Origin: JBATTK01 sp049670505
GTDB taxonomy: Bacteria > Bacteroidota > Bacteroidia > Flavobacteriales > Flavobacteriaceae
Assembly (NCBI GenBank): GCA_049670505.1
Contig: JBATTK010000151.1
Location: 1-51,826, forward strand
DNA length: 51,826 nt
Direction: 5' to 3'
The notes below the pieces were generated by a model. It was given only the letters and a program-made list of their open reading frames with translations. It did no database searches and had not been told where the DNA came from. The translations under genes were made by a program, and so were the position numbers. How positions within the stretch are numbered: the stretch's first letter is position 1; each line of letters begins with the position of its first letter. Positions 15,951 through 24,862 of the stretch are shown here, in pieces.

Positions 15951-17396
15951 TTAGTTAGTATTAGAATGTCCCAATGCTTTTCCAATTAAGGTGCCAGAGG
16001 TACAATCTTTGATTTTTACATTTACAAAATCCCCAATTTTATAATTTTCCTTGGGGAAAACGGCAACGATGTTCTGGGAATTGCGCCCCATCCAATGGTC
16101 ATCTGATTTTTTCGATGTTCCCTCTACCAAAATTTCTTCTACTTTCCCCAAATGTTGTTGTTTACGATAATATCCATGTTTCCGTTGTAGGGCTATAATT
16201 TCCTCCAATCTTTGCTTTTTTATTGCTAACGGTACATCATCTTCCAATTTACGGGCGGCCAGAGTCCCGGGTCTTTCGGAATAGGAAAACATATATCCAA
16301 AATCATATTTTACATACTCCATTAAGGATAAGGTATCTTGGTGGTCTTCCTCCGTCTCCGTGGGAAAGCCAGAAATCATATCTTGTGAGATTCCACAGTC
16401 TGGAATAAGTTCCCGGATATCATCGATTAATTTGAAATATTCTTCACGGGTATGTAGCCGGTTCATGGCGGACAGGATACGATTACTTCCACTTTGTACA
16501 GGAAGGTGTATGGATTTACAGATATTAGTATAGTTTGCCATGGTCCTAATAACATCCAATGTCATATCCTGAGGGTTCGACGTAGAAAAACGAATCCTCA
16601 TTTTTGGTTGGGCTTTGGCGACCATTTCCAATAGTTTGGCAAAATTTATGGCAGTCGCTTTTTGTATTTCCGAAGCCCGTTCAAAATCTTTTTTAAGCCC
16701 GCCACCATACCATAGATAACTATCTACATTTTGACCCAAAAGAGTAACTTCCTTAAAGCCCCTGTTCCATAAGTCGTTTACCTCGGCTATGATAGATTGT
16801 GCATCACGGCTTCGTTCCCTACCTCTTGTAAAGGGAACTACACAAAAGGTACACATGTTATCACAGCCCCGTGTAATGGATACGAACGCCGTAACACCAT
16901 TTGAATTTAATCGTACCGGCGCAATATCACCATACGTTTCATCCTTGGAAAGAATAACGTTCACCGCGTTTCTCCCCTCATCAATTTCTTGGACCAGATG
17001 GGGAAGATCCTTGTAGGCATCCGGTCCCACGACCATATCCACAATTTTTTCCTCTTCGAGCAATTTACTTTTAAGACGTTCCGCCATACAACCCAAAACG
17101 CCAACCTTCATATGCGGTTTTCGTTTTTTGATGGCATTGAATTTTTCTAGGCGTTTACGAACGGTAAGCTCCGCTTTTTCCCGTATGGAACAGGTATTTA
17201 CCAATACCAGATCGGCATCGTCCAACTCTTGGGTGGTATTGAATCCTTCCTTTGCCAAAATGGAAGCGACAATTTCACTATCGGAAAAATTCATCTGACA
17301 CCCATAGCTCTCAATGTAAAGCTTACGCGGGTTATCCTTTTTATTTTTAATGGACAATGTTGTTCCCTGAACGGATTCATCAATGGTTTTATGCAT
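15951..17396 (-). CDS. miaB: tRNA-2-methylthio-N6-dimethylallyladenosine synthase MiaB
   Basis: A 481-residue radical-SAM methylthiotransferase that modifies A37 of tRNAs reading UNN codons. The N-terminal UPF0004 domain has its three cluster cysteines in YGCQMN (Cys33), VNTCSIREKAE and VLGCMAERLK. The radical-SAM motif CDNMCTFC follows with the family extension VVPFTRGRERSR. A C-terminal TRAM domain covers about 410-475 (VEEILVEGTSK, GDFVNVKIKDCTSGTLIG). First gene of the five-gene run to secG; a very good promoter precedes it. Confidence 0.96.
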   Translation of the reverse strand: MHKTIDESVQGTTLSIKNKKDNPRKLYIESYGCQMNFSDSEIVASILAKEGFNTTQELDDADLVLVNTCSIREKAELTVRKRLEKFNAIKKRKPHMKVGVLGCMAERLKSKLLEEEKIVDMVVGPDAYKDLPHLVQEIDEGRNAVNVILSKDETYGDIAPVRLNSNGVTAFVSITRGCDNMCTFCVVPFTRGRERSRDAQSIIAEVNDLWNRGFKEVTLLGQNVDSYLWYGGGLKKDFERASEIQKATAINFAKLLEMVAKAQPKMRIRFSTSNPQDMTLDVIRTMANYTNICKSIHLPVQSGSNRILSAMNRLHTREEYFKLIDDIRELIPDCGISQDMISGFPTETEEDHQDTLSLMEYVKYDFGYMFSYSERPGTLAARKLEDDVPLAIKKQRLEEIIALQRKHGYYRKQQHLGKVEEILVEGTSKKSDDHWMGRNSQNIVAVFPKENYKIGDFVNVKIKDCTSGTLIGKALGHSNTN

Positions 17397-17432
17397 GTAC
17401 TGTTATCTTCAACTTAAACCTAAAAGGGTCTG

Positions 17433-17464
17433 CAAAGATACTACTAAATACCTATTCGTGACAA
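17433..17464 (-). promoter_or_regulatory. Flavobacterial sigma-A type promoter of the miaB operon
   Basis: On the minus strand TTG (17462-17464), a spacer of 21 bases, and TATCTTTG (17433-17440) match the TTG-N17-23-TAnnTTTG consensus of Bacteroidota perfectly. The predicted start would lie about 30 nt before the miaB ATG. Confidence 0.7.
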
Positions 17465-17553
17465 TTTGACAGTTAAAAATTTATCAAAATTAGGCGCAAC
17501 GTAAAACGGGATTGTACATCCTTAGGATAACAACACCGATAAAACAAATACCG

Positions 17554-18792
17554 ATGAAAAACAAAACTTTATGGTTCATTTCTCTCCTAGTCCTTACAAT
17601 GAGTTCCTGTGAAAATAACGGCGATAGCAAGTATGCCGATTATTTGGTGGCCAGACCTATAGTGCTCAGTGAAGGGGAATTTAACAATGTAACTGTTGTT
17701 GCCCCCGGTCCTATTGATGAATCGGGCAAGATCTACGCCTATAAGGATTACATATTTGTCAATGATAAATACAGGGGAATACATGTTATAGACAATAGCG
17801 ATCCTGCAGCGCCCAAAAAACTATCTTTTATTAAGATTGCGGGCAATGTGGATATTTCCATCAAGGACGATTATTTGTATGCCGATAGTATTATGGATTT
17901 AATCGTCTTGGATATTTCCGATATCTCGGCTATTAAAATAGTAAACCGAATGGAAGATGTACTGTGGAACAATATTATTTTTCCATTGGAGGCCGATTTC
18001 TATGAATACGGAGAAATCGACTATGAAAAGGACATCATCGTTGGATGGGAAACCGTTATGGAAAGAAGATCGATCGAAGAATACGAAGAACGTTTCAATA
18101 CCAGGAATTTTGCTTTGGCGGAAGCGGCCAATGATGCCGCAACCGGTCAGGGTGGCTCCCTGGCCCGTTTTAAGATAGTAGATGATTTTTTATATGCCGT
18201 TGATCGTCATTCCATTAACGTGTTCAATATTCAGGATTTAGAAAATCCGCAAGATTTGGACGATGTATACGCAGGGTTCGATATTGAAACTATATTCAAT
18301 AGGGGAGAACATTTGTTTTTGGGAAGTATGCGCGGTATGTATATATATGACATATCCACTCCTGCCGCTCCCTCATTTGTGTCGGAGTTTCAACATGGCA
18401 CGGCTTGTGATCCCGTTGTAGTAGACGGGGATTATGCTTTTGTTACCCTGCGGGGCGGCAATGGCTGTGGAGCTACGGAAAGTGGATTGTTCATAGTGGA
18501 CATTTCCGAAATTACCGATCCTGTTTTGGTGGAGACCTATGCCATGGACGAACCATACGGATTGGGGATAAAGGATGAAAAGCTTTTTATCTGTGATGGA
18601 GCTTCCGGATTAAGGGTTTATGACAAGACCGATATCAGCAATTTGATCGATTTAAATCACTTTAAGGATATTGTGACCTTTGATGTAATACCCTTGGATC
18701 AAACCTTGCTTATGGTGGGTGATGATGTCCTTTATCAATATGAATACTTGGATGATGGTATTGAACTGATAAGCTCCCTGTCCATGGATTAA
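17554..18792 (+). CDS. LVIVD-repeat lipoprotein
   Basis: 412 residues from the ATG at 17554. This start gives a clean lipoprotein signal (KNKTLWFISLLVLTMSSC, Cys19); the frame is open 42 bp further up but that would bury the signal. The mature protein is a beta-propeller-like chain of LVIVD repeats: YIFVNDKYRGIHVIDNSDPAAPKKL, LYADSIMDLIVLDISDI, LFLGSMRGMYIYDISTPAAPSFV, YAFVTLRGG...GLFIVDISEITDPVLV, LFICDGASGLRVYDKTDISN. The family is common and of unknown function in Bacteroidota; it is probably periplasmic or surface-exposed. It stands alone, divergent from miaB, and ends at a good terminator. Confidence 0.85.
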   Translation: MKNKTLWFISLLVLTMSSCENNGDSKYADYLVARPIVLSEGEFNNVTVVAPGPIDESGKIYAYKDYIFVNDKYRGIHVIDNSDPAAPKKLSFIKIAGNVDISIKDDYLYADSIMDLIVLDISDISAIKIVNRMEDVLWNNIIFPLEADFYEYGEIDYEKDIIVGWETVMERRSIEEYEERFNTRNFALAEAANDAATGQGGSLARFKIVDDFLYAVDRHSINVFNIQDLENPQDLDDVYAGFDIETIFNRGEHLFLGSMRGMYIYDISTPAAPSFVSEFQHGTACDPVVVDGDYAFVTLRGGNGCGATESGLFIVDISEITDPVLVETYAMDEPYGLGIKDEKLFICDGASGLRVYDKTDISNLIDLNHFKDIVTFDVIPLDQTLLMVGDDVLYQYEYLDDGIELISSLSMD

Positions 18793-18811
18793 TTGGCAAT
18801 AAAAATAGATG

Positions 18812-18842
18812 AAAACACCCACTTTCCATGGGTGTTTTTTTT
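18812..18842 (+). terminator. Rho-independent terminator after the LVIVD lipoprotein gene
   Basis: AAAACACCCA - CTTTCCA - TGGGTGTTTT is a perfect 10-bp stem followed by more T residues, 19 bp after the stop codon. It separates this gene from topA. Confidence 0.9.
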
Positions 18843-18884
18843 ATGCGTAACCATATGATAAAGTGTTAAATAAAAAAATTGATA

Positions 18885-18892
18885 TACTTTTG
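18885..18892 (+). promoter_or_regulatory. Putative -7 promoter box of topA
   Basis: TACTTTTG matches TAnnTTTG, 20 bp before the topA ATG. The -33 region has only a TTA at a suitable distance, so the match is partial. Confidence 0.5.
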
Positions 18893-18912
18893 TGTCTTCA
18901 AAGAATTGATGA

Positions 18913-21408
18913 ATGGCAAAGAATTTAGTAATTGTAGAGTCCCCCGCGAAAGCAAAAACTATAGAAAAATTTTTAGGAAAGGATTATAAGGTAGCGTCCA
19001 GTTTTGGACACATTGCGGACCTTCCCTCAAAAGAGTTGGGCGTAGATGTGGACAATGACTTTAAACCAAAATATATAGTTGACAAGGAAAAAAAGGCACT
19101 GGTCAAAAAACTGAAGGATTTGGCAACGAAAGCTGACACTATTTGGTTGGCGAGTGATGAAGATAGGGAAGGAGAAGCTATTTCATGGCATTTGGCGGAA
19201 GAATTAAAGTTGGATAAAAATAAGACCAAGCGTATCGTCTTTAACTCCATTACCAAGTCGGCCATTCAAAAGGCCATTGAAAACCCACGTGAAATAAATT
19301 ATAACCTTGTAAATGCCCAACAAGCAAGAAGGGTATTGGATAGACTGGTGGGATATGAACTTTCACCGGTTTTGTGGAAAAAAATAAAACCGGGCCTTTC
19401 TGCCGGCAGGGTACAGTCGGTTGCCGTACGTTTGATCGTTGAGCGGGAACGGGATATAGATTCCTTTAATCCAGAGGCTTCTTTTCGTATCGCTGCACAG
19501 TTCAAGACGGATACCGGAGGTGTGTTTACCGCAAAATTGAATAAGACGTTTCCTGATAAATCCGCGGCGGAAAAATTCTTGCAACAAAATATCGGGGCCA
19601 ATTTTTCGGTTTCGGACTTGGATAAAAAGCCCGCTAAAAAATCCCCGGCAGCACCATTTACCACCTCTACCTTGCAGCAAGAAGCATCGAGAAAATTATA
19701 TTTTTCCGTAGGAAGGACCATGCAAGTAGCCCAACGCCTGTATGAGGCAGGTCTAATAACCTATATGAGAACAGATAGTGTAAACCTTTCCAAAGAAGCC
19801 GTTGATGCCGCAAAAGATACCATAACCGAAAATTACGGACGGGAATATAGTGCCGTTAGAAACTATGTTGGAAAATCCAAGGGAGCACAAGAGGCACACG
19901 AGGCTATTCGTCCTACCGACATGAAAAGGCAATCTCCTTCCTTGGAGCGAGATCAATCAAAATTATACGAACTTATTTGGAAACGGACTATTGCCTCTCA
20001 AATGAGCGATGCCCAATTGGAGCGAACCAATGTAAAAATTAAATCGAATACGCATAAGGAGCAATTCAGTGCGAACGGGGAGGTCATAAAATTCGATGGC
20101 TTTCTAAAAGTATATATGGAAGGTAAGGATGAAGAGGATCTTGTGGAAGAACAAGAAGGGATGCTTCCCGCCATGAAAGCGGGTGATCCGCTTCAGAACA
20201 ATTATATTACCGCAACGGAACGTTTTTCCAGACCGCCATACAGATATACGGAAGCTTCCCTGGTGAAGAAATTGGAAGAGCTTGGCATTGGAAGGCCATC
20301 AACTTATGCCCCTACCATATCCACCATACAGAACAGGGGTTATGTGGAAAAAGGAACGATAGAAGGTTCCGAGCGAAAATATGTACAGCTTTTATTGGAA
20401 TCCGATACCCTTTCCGAAAAGAACCTTTCCGAAATGGTGGGCTCTGATAAAGGAAAGTTGGTTCCCACAGATATTGGAATGGTAGTAAATGATTTCTTGG
20501 TCAGTCATTTTGCCAATATTCTCGATTATAATTTTACCGCAAAGGTGGAGGAGGATTTTGATGAAATCGCCTCAGGCGGAGAAGATTGGCAAAAGATGAT
20601 GAAGGATTTCTACAAAGACTTTCATCCCAATGTTCTGGACGTTGAGGAGAATGCTAGTAGGGCCAGCGGCGAAAGAGTATTGGGCAGTGATCCAAAAACC
20701 GGAAGGCAGGTCGCTGTAAGATTAGGCAGATTCGGCCCTATGGTGCAGATAGGTACCGTTGAAGAAGAAGAAAAACCGTTGTTCGCAAGTCTGTTGCCGG
20801 ATCAATCGTTGAATACCATAACCTATGAGGAAGCTATGGAACTATTTAAGCTTCCGCGAAAACTAGGGGTATATGAAGGAGAGGAAATAGAGGCAAATGT
20901 AGGCAGGTTTGGCCCCTATGTTAGATTCGGCAAAAAGTTTGTCTCTTTAGGTAAGGGGGAAAGTGCCATGACCATAGATTTGGAAAGAGCCGTAGAACTC
21001 ATTAAGGAAAAGCAACAGGCAGATGCTCCTATAACAACCTATGAGGGAAAAGATGTCACCAAGGGAACCGGGCGTTTTGGCCCCTTTATCAAATGGGACG
21101 GAATGTTCATCAATGTAAATAAAAAGTACGATTTTGACAATTTGACCCAAGACGATATCGTTGAACTTATTGAGCTTAAAAAGCAAAAGGAGATCGATAA
21201 ACTGGTGCAGGATTGGCCAGAAGAAGGCATCCGTATAGAAAAAGCCAGATGGGGAAGGCATAACATTCTAAAAGGCAAAATTAAAGTGGAACTCTCTAAA
21301 GATGTAGACGCTACCAAAATCTCTTTGGAAGATGCAAAGGCGCTAATAGAAAAGAAAACTCCAAAGAAAAAAACAAAGGCAAAAGCTAAACCCAAGGCTA
21401 AAAAATAA
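18913..21408 (+). CDS. topA: DNA topoisomerase I (type IA)
   Basis: An 831-residue enzyme that relaxes negative supercoils through a 5'-phosphotyrosine link. It has a TOPRIM domain at the start (NLVIVESPAKAKTIEKFLG, then SDEDREGEAISWH), the catalytic Tyr in ITYMRTDSVNLS (about residue 288), SAGRVQSVAVRLIVERE, and PYRYTEASLVKKLEELGIGRPSTYAPTI split over the core. Instead of zinc-finger cysteines the C-terminus carries Topo-C repeats (GRFGPMVQIG, GRFGPYVRFG, GRFGPFIKWD) and ends in a Lys/Ala-rich basic tail, as in other Bacteroidota. Confidence 0.97.
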   Translation: MAKNLVIVESPAKAKTIEKFLGKDYKVASSFGHIADLPSKELGVDVDNDFKPKYIVDKEKKALVKKLKDLATKADTIWLASDEDREGEAISWHLAEELKLDKNKTKRIVFNSITKSAIQKAIENPREINYNLVNAQQARRVLDRLVGYELSPVLWKKIKPGLSAGRVQSVAVRLIVERERDIDSFNPEASFRIAAQFKTDTGGVFTAKLNKTFPDKSAAEKFLQQNIGANFSVSDLDKKPAKKSPAAPFTTSTLQQEASRKLYFSVGRTMQVAQRLYEAGLITYMRTDSVNLSKEAVDAAKDTITENYGREYSAVRNYVGKSKGAQEAHEAIRPTDMKRQSPSLERDQSKLYELIWKRTIASQMSDAQLERTNVKIKSNTHKEQFSANGEVIKFDGFLKVYMEGKDEEDLVEEQEGMLPAMKAGDPLQNNYITATERFSRPPYRYTEASLVKKLEELGIGRPSTYAPTISTIQNRGYVEKGTIEGSERKYVQLLLESDTLSEKNLSEMVGSDKGKLVPTDIGMVVNDFLVSHFANILDYNFTAKVEEDFDEIASGGEDWQKMMKDFYKDFHPNVLDVEENASRASGERVLGSDPKTGRQVAVRLGRFGPMVQIGTVEEEEKPLFASLLPDQSLNTITYEEAMELFKLPRKLGVYEGEEIEANVGRFGPYVRFGKKFVSLGKGESAMTIDLERAVELIKEKQQADAPITTYEGKDVTKGTGRFGPFIKWDGMFINVNKKYDFDNLTQDDIVELIELKKQKEIDKLVQDWPEEGIRIEKARWGRHNILKGKIKVELSKDVDATKISLEDAKALIEKKTPKKKTKAKAKPKAKK

Positions 21409-21454
21409 GTATTTGAACAACACTTTTTATAGTATTAAACAGTCCCGTATATAA

Positions 21455-22612
21455 ATGGCATTTGATTTTCTGGTTCCGGTAGAAGATAAAGTATTGGCTC
21501 ATTGCGAATTACTTCCTCCCCAGGCGCTGGGAAGTAACATATATAAACATACTTCAAGAAAGGGACTGCCCGTTTTGGCCAATGCTTCCATAGCAATTAT
21601 GGGGATTCACGAATCCAGGAACGCTTTTGACAAAAAGCCGGAACGTTTGGATATTTCCCAAATCAGGATACAACTCTACAAACTGATGCTGGGAAATTGG
21701 AATTCCACTATTGTGGACCTAGGAGATATTGAACAGGGCAAAGAAGTTACCGATACCTATTTTGTGGTCAAGGAAATCGTTGCCAGTTTATTGGAAGAAA
21801 ATATTATACCGGTCATCATAGGTGCAACACAAGATATTACCTACCCTACATACAGGGCTTTTGATGGTATTAAGGATATGGTGAACTTGGTAGCCATTGA
21901 CAGTAGATTTGATTTTGGGGCAGATGAGGAACTTATCTCATCGCATTCCTATATGAGCAAAATTATTACCGATAAGCCCAACAATCTTTTTAATTTTTCC
22001 AATATCGGTTACCAGAGCTATTTTAATGCACAGGAAGAAAGAGACCTCATGGAGCGCCTTTTCTTTGATGCTTATAGATTGGGCGAGATAATTTCCAATG
22101 TTTCCCTGGCGGAGCCTGTACTAAGAAATGCCCACATTGTTAGTATGGATGCCCGTGCTATTAAAGCAAGTGAGATAGGTGGGGGCATCAATTTTTCCCC
22201 CAATGGATTCACGGGCCGTGAAATCTGTGCAATAGCAAGATACGCGGGCATTAGCGATACCGTTAGGGCATTTGGCATCTATGAAGTTGAAAATAATGTA
22301 CAATCTTTTCAACTTATCGCCCAAATAATATGGTATTTTATAGAGGGGTTCAATTTCAGAATAAACGAATCCCCATATACCGCTAAGGATGACTTTACCA
22401 AATATATAGTTCCCACTGATATGGAGGAACTTATCTTTTATAAAAGTAATCTTACGGATAGATGGTGGATAGAGGTGCCATCAATTTTAACTTCACATAC
22501 TAAAACAAAATCACCAGCGTTATTACCATGCACCGAAGAGGATTATTTGGAAGCATGTAAACAGAATATTCCAGAGCGGTGGTTCAAAGCCTATAAAAAG
22601 GGCTTTCATTAA
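21455..22612 (+). CDS. Arginase/formimidoylglutamase-fold protein with degenerate metal site, gld-linked
   Basis: A 385-residue protein with the ureohydrolase (arginase/agmatinase/formimidoylglutamase) layout. The usual manganese ligands are altered: the GGDH motif reads GATQ (123-126), DAHxD reads DSRFD (149-153), and the DxD of the SxDxD motif reads SMDAR (230-234). Thus both metal-binding histidines and one aspartate appear to be missing. I infer a non-catalytic or changed-function member. It sits between topA and gldK, an arrangement that recurs in flavobacteria, which suggests a role tied to gliding or type IX secretion. Databases often label it formimidoylglutamase; that activity is doubtful. 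No sign of a signal peptide. Confidence 0.8.
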   Translation: MAFDFLVPVEDKVLAHCELLPPQALGSNIYKHTSRKGLPVLANASIAIMGIHESRNAFDKKPERLDISQIRIQLYKLMLGNWNSTIVDLGDIEQGKEVTDTYFVVKEIVASLLEENIIPVIIGATQDITYPTYRAFDGIKDMVNLVAIDSRFDFGADEELISSHSYMSKIITDKPNNLFNFSNIGYQSYFNAQEERDLMERLFFDAYRLGEIISNVSLAEPVLRNAHIVSMDARAIKASEIGGGINFSPNGFTGREICAIARYAGISDTVRAFGIYEVENNVQSFQLIAQIIWYFIEGFNFRINESPYTAKDDFTKYIVPTDMEELIFYKSNLTDRWWIEVPSILTSHTKTKSPALLPCTEEDYLEACKQNIPERWFKAYKKGFH

Positions 22613-22726
22613 TCAATTTTTTTTTAAAAGGATAAAGCGTCTTATACAATAAATTAATCAAAAATTAGTTTTAGAGTAATAATTGTATTGGCAATTTATA
22701 ATCATAATCGAAATTAACCTATAAGT

Positions 22727-24082
22727 ATGAAAAAGCTATTGTTATCATCTATAGCATTTGTTTTTTTACTCACAAGTTGTGGGTCTAAAACAAAAGGAGA
22801 ACTAGTCGGAGCCCAAGGAAAAAAATGGTATCCGGAAAAACCTTATGGAATGGAATTAATTCCGAGGGGGGCTTATATCATGGGTAAAAGTGAGGAAGAT
22901 GTGGCACAAGCTCTTAACGCTCCCACCAAGACCGTAACCGTGCGATCTTTTTATATGGATGATACGGAAATTACGAACAGCGAATATCGCCAGTTCGTGG
23001 AATGGGTAAAAGATTCCATTACCAGAACAAAATTGGCCATCCTTGCGGACGAGTTGGGATTAAGTCCTGAAGATGGTGGCATAGGTGATTACGCATTTAA
23101 GGATGCCGACACTACAAAAGCCTCCGTTTACGATAAATATATGTTGGACAACTATGCCGGTATGGGAGAAACAGGTTACGAAGGAAGGGCCTTGAACAAA
23201 GACGAAGATCTTGTTTGGGATACTTCCGACTACCCGGATGAATACTATACCGAAGTTATGGACTCCTTGTATATTGCCGAGGAGGAATCCTATAACGGAC
23301 AACGTACCGTTGATGTTACCCAATTGAAATATAAATACAGTTGGATGGATATTGAAGCTGCCGCCCGTTCCAAAACAGGAAGAAGAAAAGATTTTATCAG
23401 GCAGGAAGAATTGGAAATCTATCCGGATACTACGGTTTGGATAAGGGATTTTGAATATTCTTACAACGAACCTATGCACAACGATTATTTCTGGCATGAT
23501 GCATACAGTGATTATCCTGTAGTAGGTGTTTCCTGGAAACAGGCCAAAGCTTTTTGTAGCTGGAGGACCAAGTTTAAGAACGATGATCAAAAAGATAGGG
23601 GCAGACAATTTGTAAACCAATTTAGACTGCCTACGGAGGCCGAATGGGAATATGCCGCAAGAGGTGGTATCGAAAGTGGTACCTATCCATGGGGCGGGCC
23701 ATATGTGATCAGTGATACGGGCTGTTTTATGGCCAACTTTAAACCGCAACGAGGTGATTATGCCGCAGATGCCGCCCTGTATACCGTAGAGGCAAAGTCC
23801 TACGAGCCCAATGATTATAATCTGTACAATATGGCCGGAAACGTTTCCGAATGGACCAACTCCAGCTATGATCCAAGCTCTTATGACTATGTGTCAACAA
23901 TGAACCCTAATGGGGGAGATGGTGGCAATGCAAGAAAAGTTATCCGGGGTGGATCTTGGAAAGACGTTGCTTATTTCTTACAGGTAAGTACGCGTGATTA
24001 TGAATATAAAGATTCAGCGCGTAGTTATATAGGATTTAGGACGGTACAGGATTACATGGGAGAAGAAGATTCAACACAATAA
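22727..24082 (+). CDS. gldK: Gliding motility / type IX secretion lipoprotein GldK
   Basis: A 451-residue outer-membrane-anchored lipoprotein (lipobox LLTSC, Cys18). The mature part has an FGE-sulfatase (SUMF1-like) fold: GMELIPRGAYIMGKSEED near 40, RLPTEAEWEYAARGG (about 304-318), YPWGG, NMAGNVSEWTNS and the closing RGGSWKD...GFRTV. With GldN it forms the ring that surrounds the type IX secretion machinery on the periplasmic side of the outer membrane. The fold is that of formylglycine-generating enzymes but in GldK it is structural. First gene of gldKLMN; a 114-bp AT-rich gap precedes it. Confidence 0.96.
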   Translation: MKKLLLSSIAFVFLLTSCGSKTKGELVGAQGKKWYPEKPYGMELIPRGAYIMGKSEEDVAQALNAPTKTVTVRSFYMDDTEITNSEYRQFVEWVKDSITRTKLAILADELGLSPEDGGIGDYAFKDADTTKASVYDKYMLDNYAGMGETGYEGRALNKDEDLVWDTSDYPDEYYTEVMDSLYIAEEESYNGQRTVDVTQLKYKYSWMDIEAAARSKTGRRKDFIRQEELEIYPDTTVWIRDFEYSYNEPMHNDYFWHDAYSDYPVVGVSWKQAKAFCSWRTKFKNDDQKDRGRQFVNQFRLPTEAEWEYAARGGIESGTYPWGGPYVISDTGCFMANFKPQRGDYAADAALYTVEAKSYEPNDYNLYNMAGNVSEWTNSSYDPSSYDYVSTMNPNGGDGGNARKVIRGGSWKDVAYFLQVSTRDYEYKDSARSYIGFRTVQDYMGEEDSTQ

Positions 24083-24159
24083 TTACAACACATATTTTTT
24101 AATCAAACGAAAACCAAATACTTATTATTAACAGTAAACTTTAAATTAAATTTAGAATT

Positions 24160-24807
24160 ATGGCACAGTCAAAATCAACAAAAAAACTTTTTAACATGGC
24201 CTATGGGCTTGGAGCATCCGTAGTAATTATAGGTGCATTGTTTAAAATACTTCACTGGGAATTTGGACCGCTTACAGGTGGACTTCTCTTGGCAGTGGGT
24301 CTTATTACCGAAGCACTTATTTTCGCCATTAGTGCATTTGAACCGGTAGACGACGAGTACGATTGGTCTTTGGTATATCCTGAATTACAAGGAGGACAGT
24401 CCAATGGTAAAAACGAAGCTGCCGAAGCTAAAGAAGCTGAAGGCATTTTATCTAGAAAACTGGACGAGTTATTGGCAGAAGCTAATATCGATGCCGGTCT
24501 TATGAACAGCTTGGGAGATAGTATCCGTAACTTTGAAGGTGCGGCCAAAGGAATTGCTCCTACCGTGGACGCCATGGAATCTACCAAAAAATATTCCGAA
24601 GAGATGTCCCATGCGGCCGCTCAAATGGAATCTTTGAACAGCTTGTACAAAGTACAGTTGGAAAGTGCTAGTAAACAAGCTTCCGTTAATGAAGAAGTAG
24701 TACAAAACGCTAGTGCGCTTAAAGATCAAATGGAATCTTTGGCCACAAACCTTTCTTCCTTGAACGGAGTTTACGGTGGCATGCTAACCGCAATGAACAG
24801 AAACTAA
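24160..24807 (+). CDS. gldL: Gliding motility / type IX secretion motor protein GldL
   Basis: A 215-residue inner-membrane protein with two N-terminal helices (about 10-32 and 38-60) and a long cytoplasmic coiled-coil-like tail. GldL forms the pentameric proton-driven motor around a GldM dimer. The conserved membrane Glu is seen in the second helix (Glu51 in GLITEALIFA), and the His-Trp pair (LFKILHWEFGP, His32) between the helices is also kept. The tail (about 90-215) is rich in Ala, Glu and Ser heptad-like repeats. Follows gldK after 77 bp. Confidence 0.96.
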   Translation: MAQSKSTKKLFNMAYGLGASVVIIGALFKILHWEFGPLTGGLLLAVGLITEALIFAISAFEPVDDEYDWSLVYPELQGGQSNGKNEAAEAKEAEGILSRKLDELLAEANIDAGLMNSLGDSIRNFEGAAKGIAPTVDAMESTKKYSEEMSHAAAQMESLNSLYKVQLESASKQASVNEEVVQNASALKDQMESLATNLSSLNGVYGGMLTAMNRN

Positions 24808-24862
24808 TTAGATAGTGCGAATAAACCCAAATCAAATTAATAATTAAATCTAATTAGAAAAC

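Noticed and set aside
23060..23749. Open frame of 229 codons on the minus strand inside gldK
   Set aside because: Opposite the FGE-like domain of gldK; its product has no recognisable motif and no start context.
22727..24082. GldK as an active formylglycine-generating enzyme for the sulfatase
   Set aside because: The fold is FGE-like, but the gene sits in gldKLMN and is a lipoprotein of the type IX machine; there is no evidence for catalysis, and the sulfatase lies 23 kb away.
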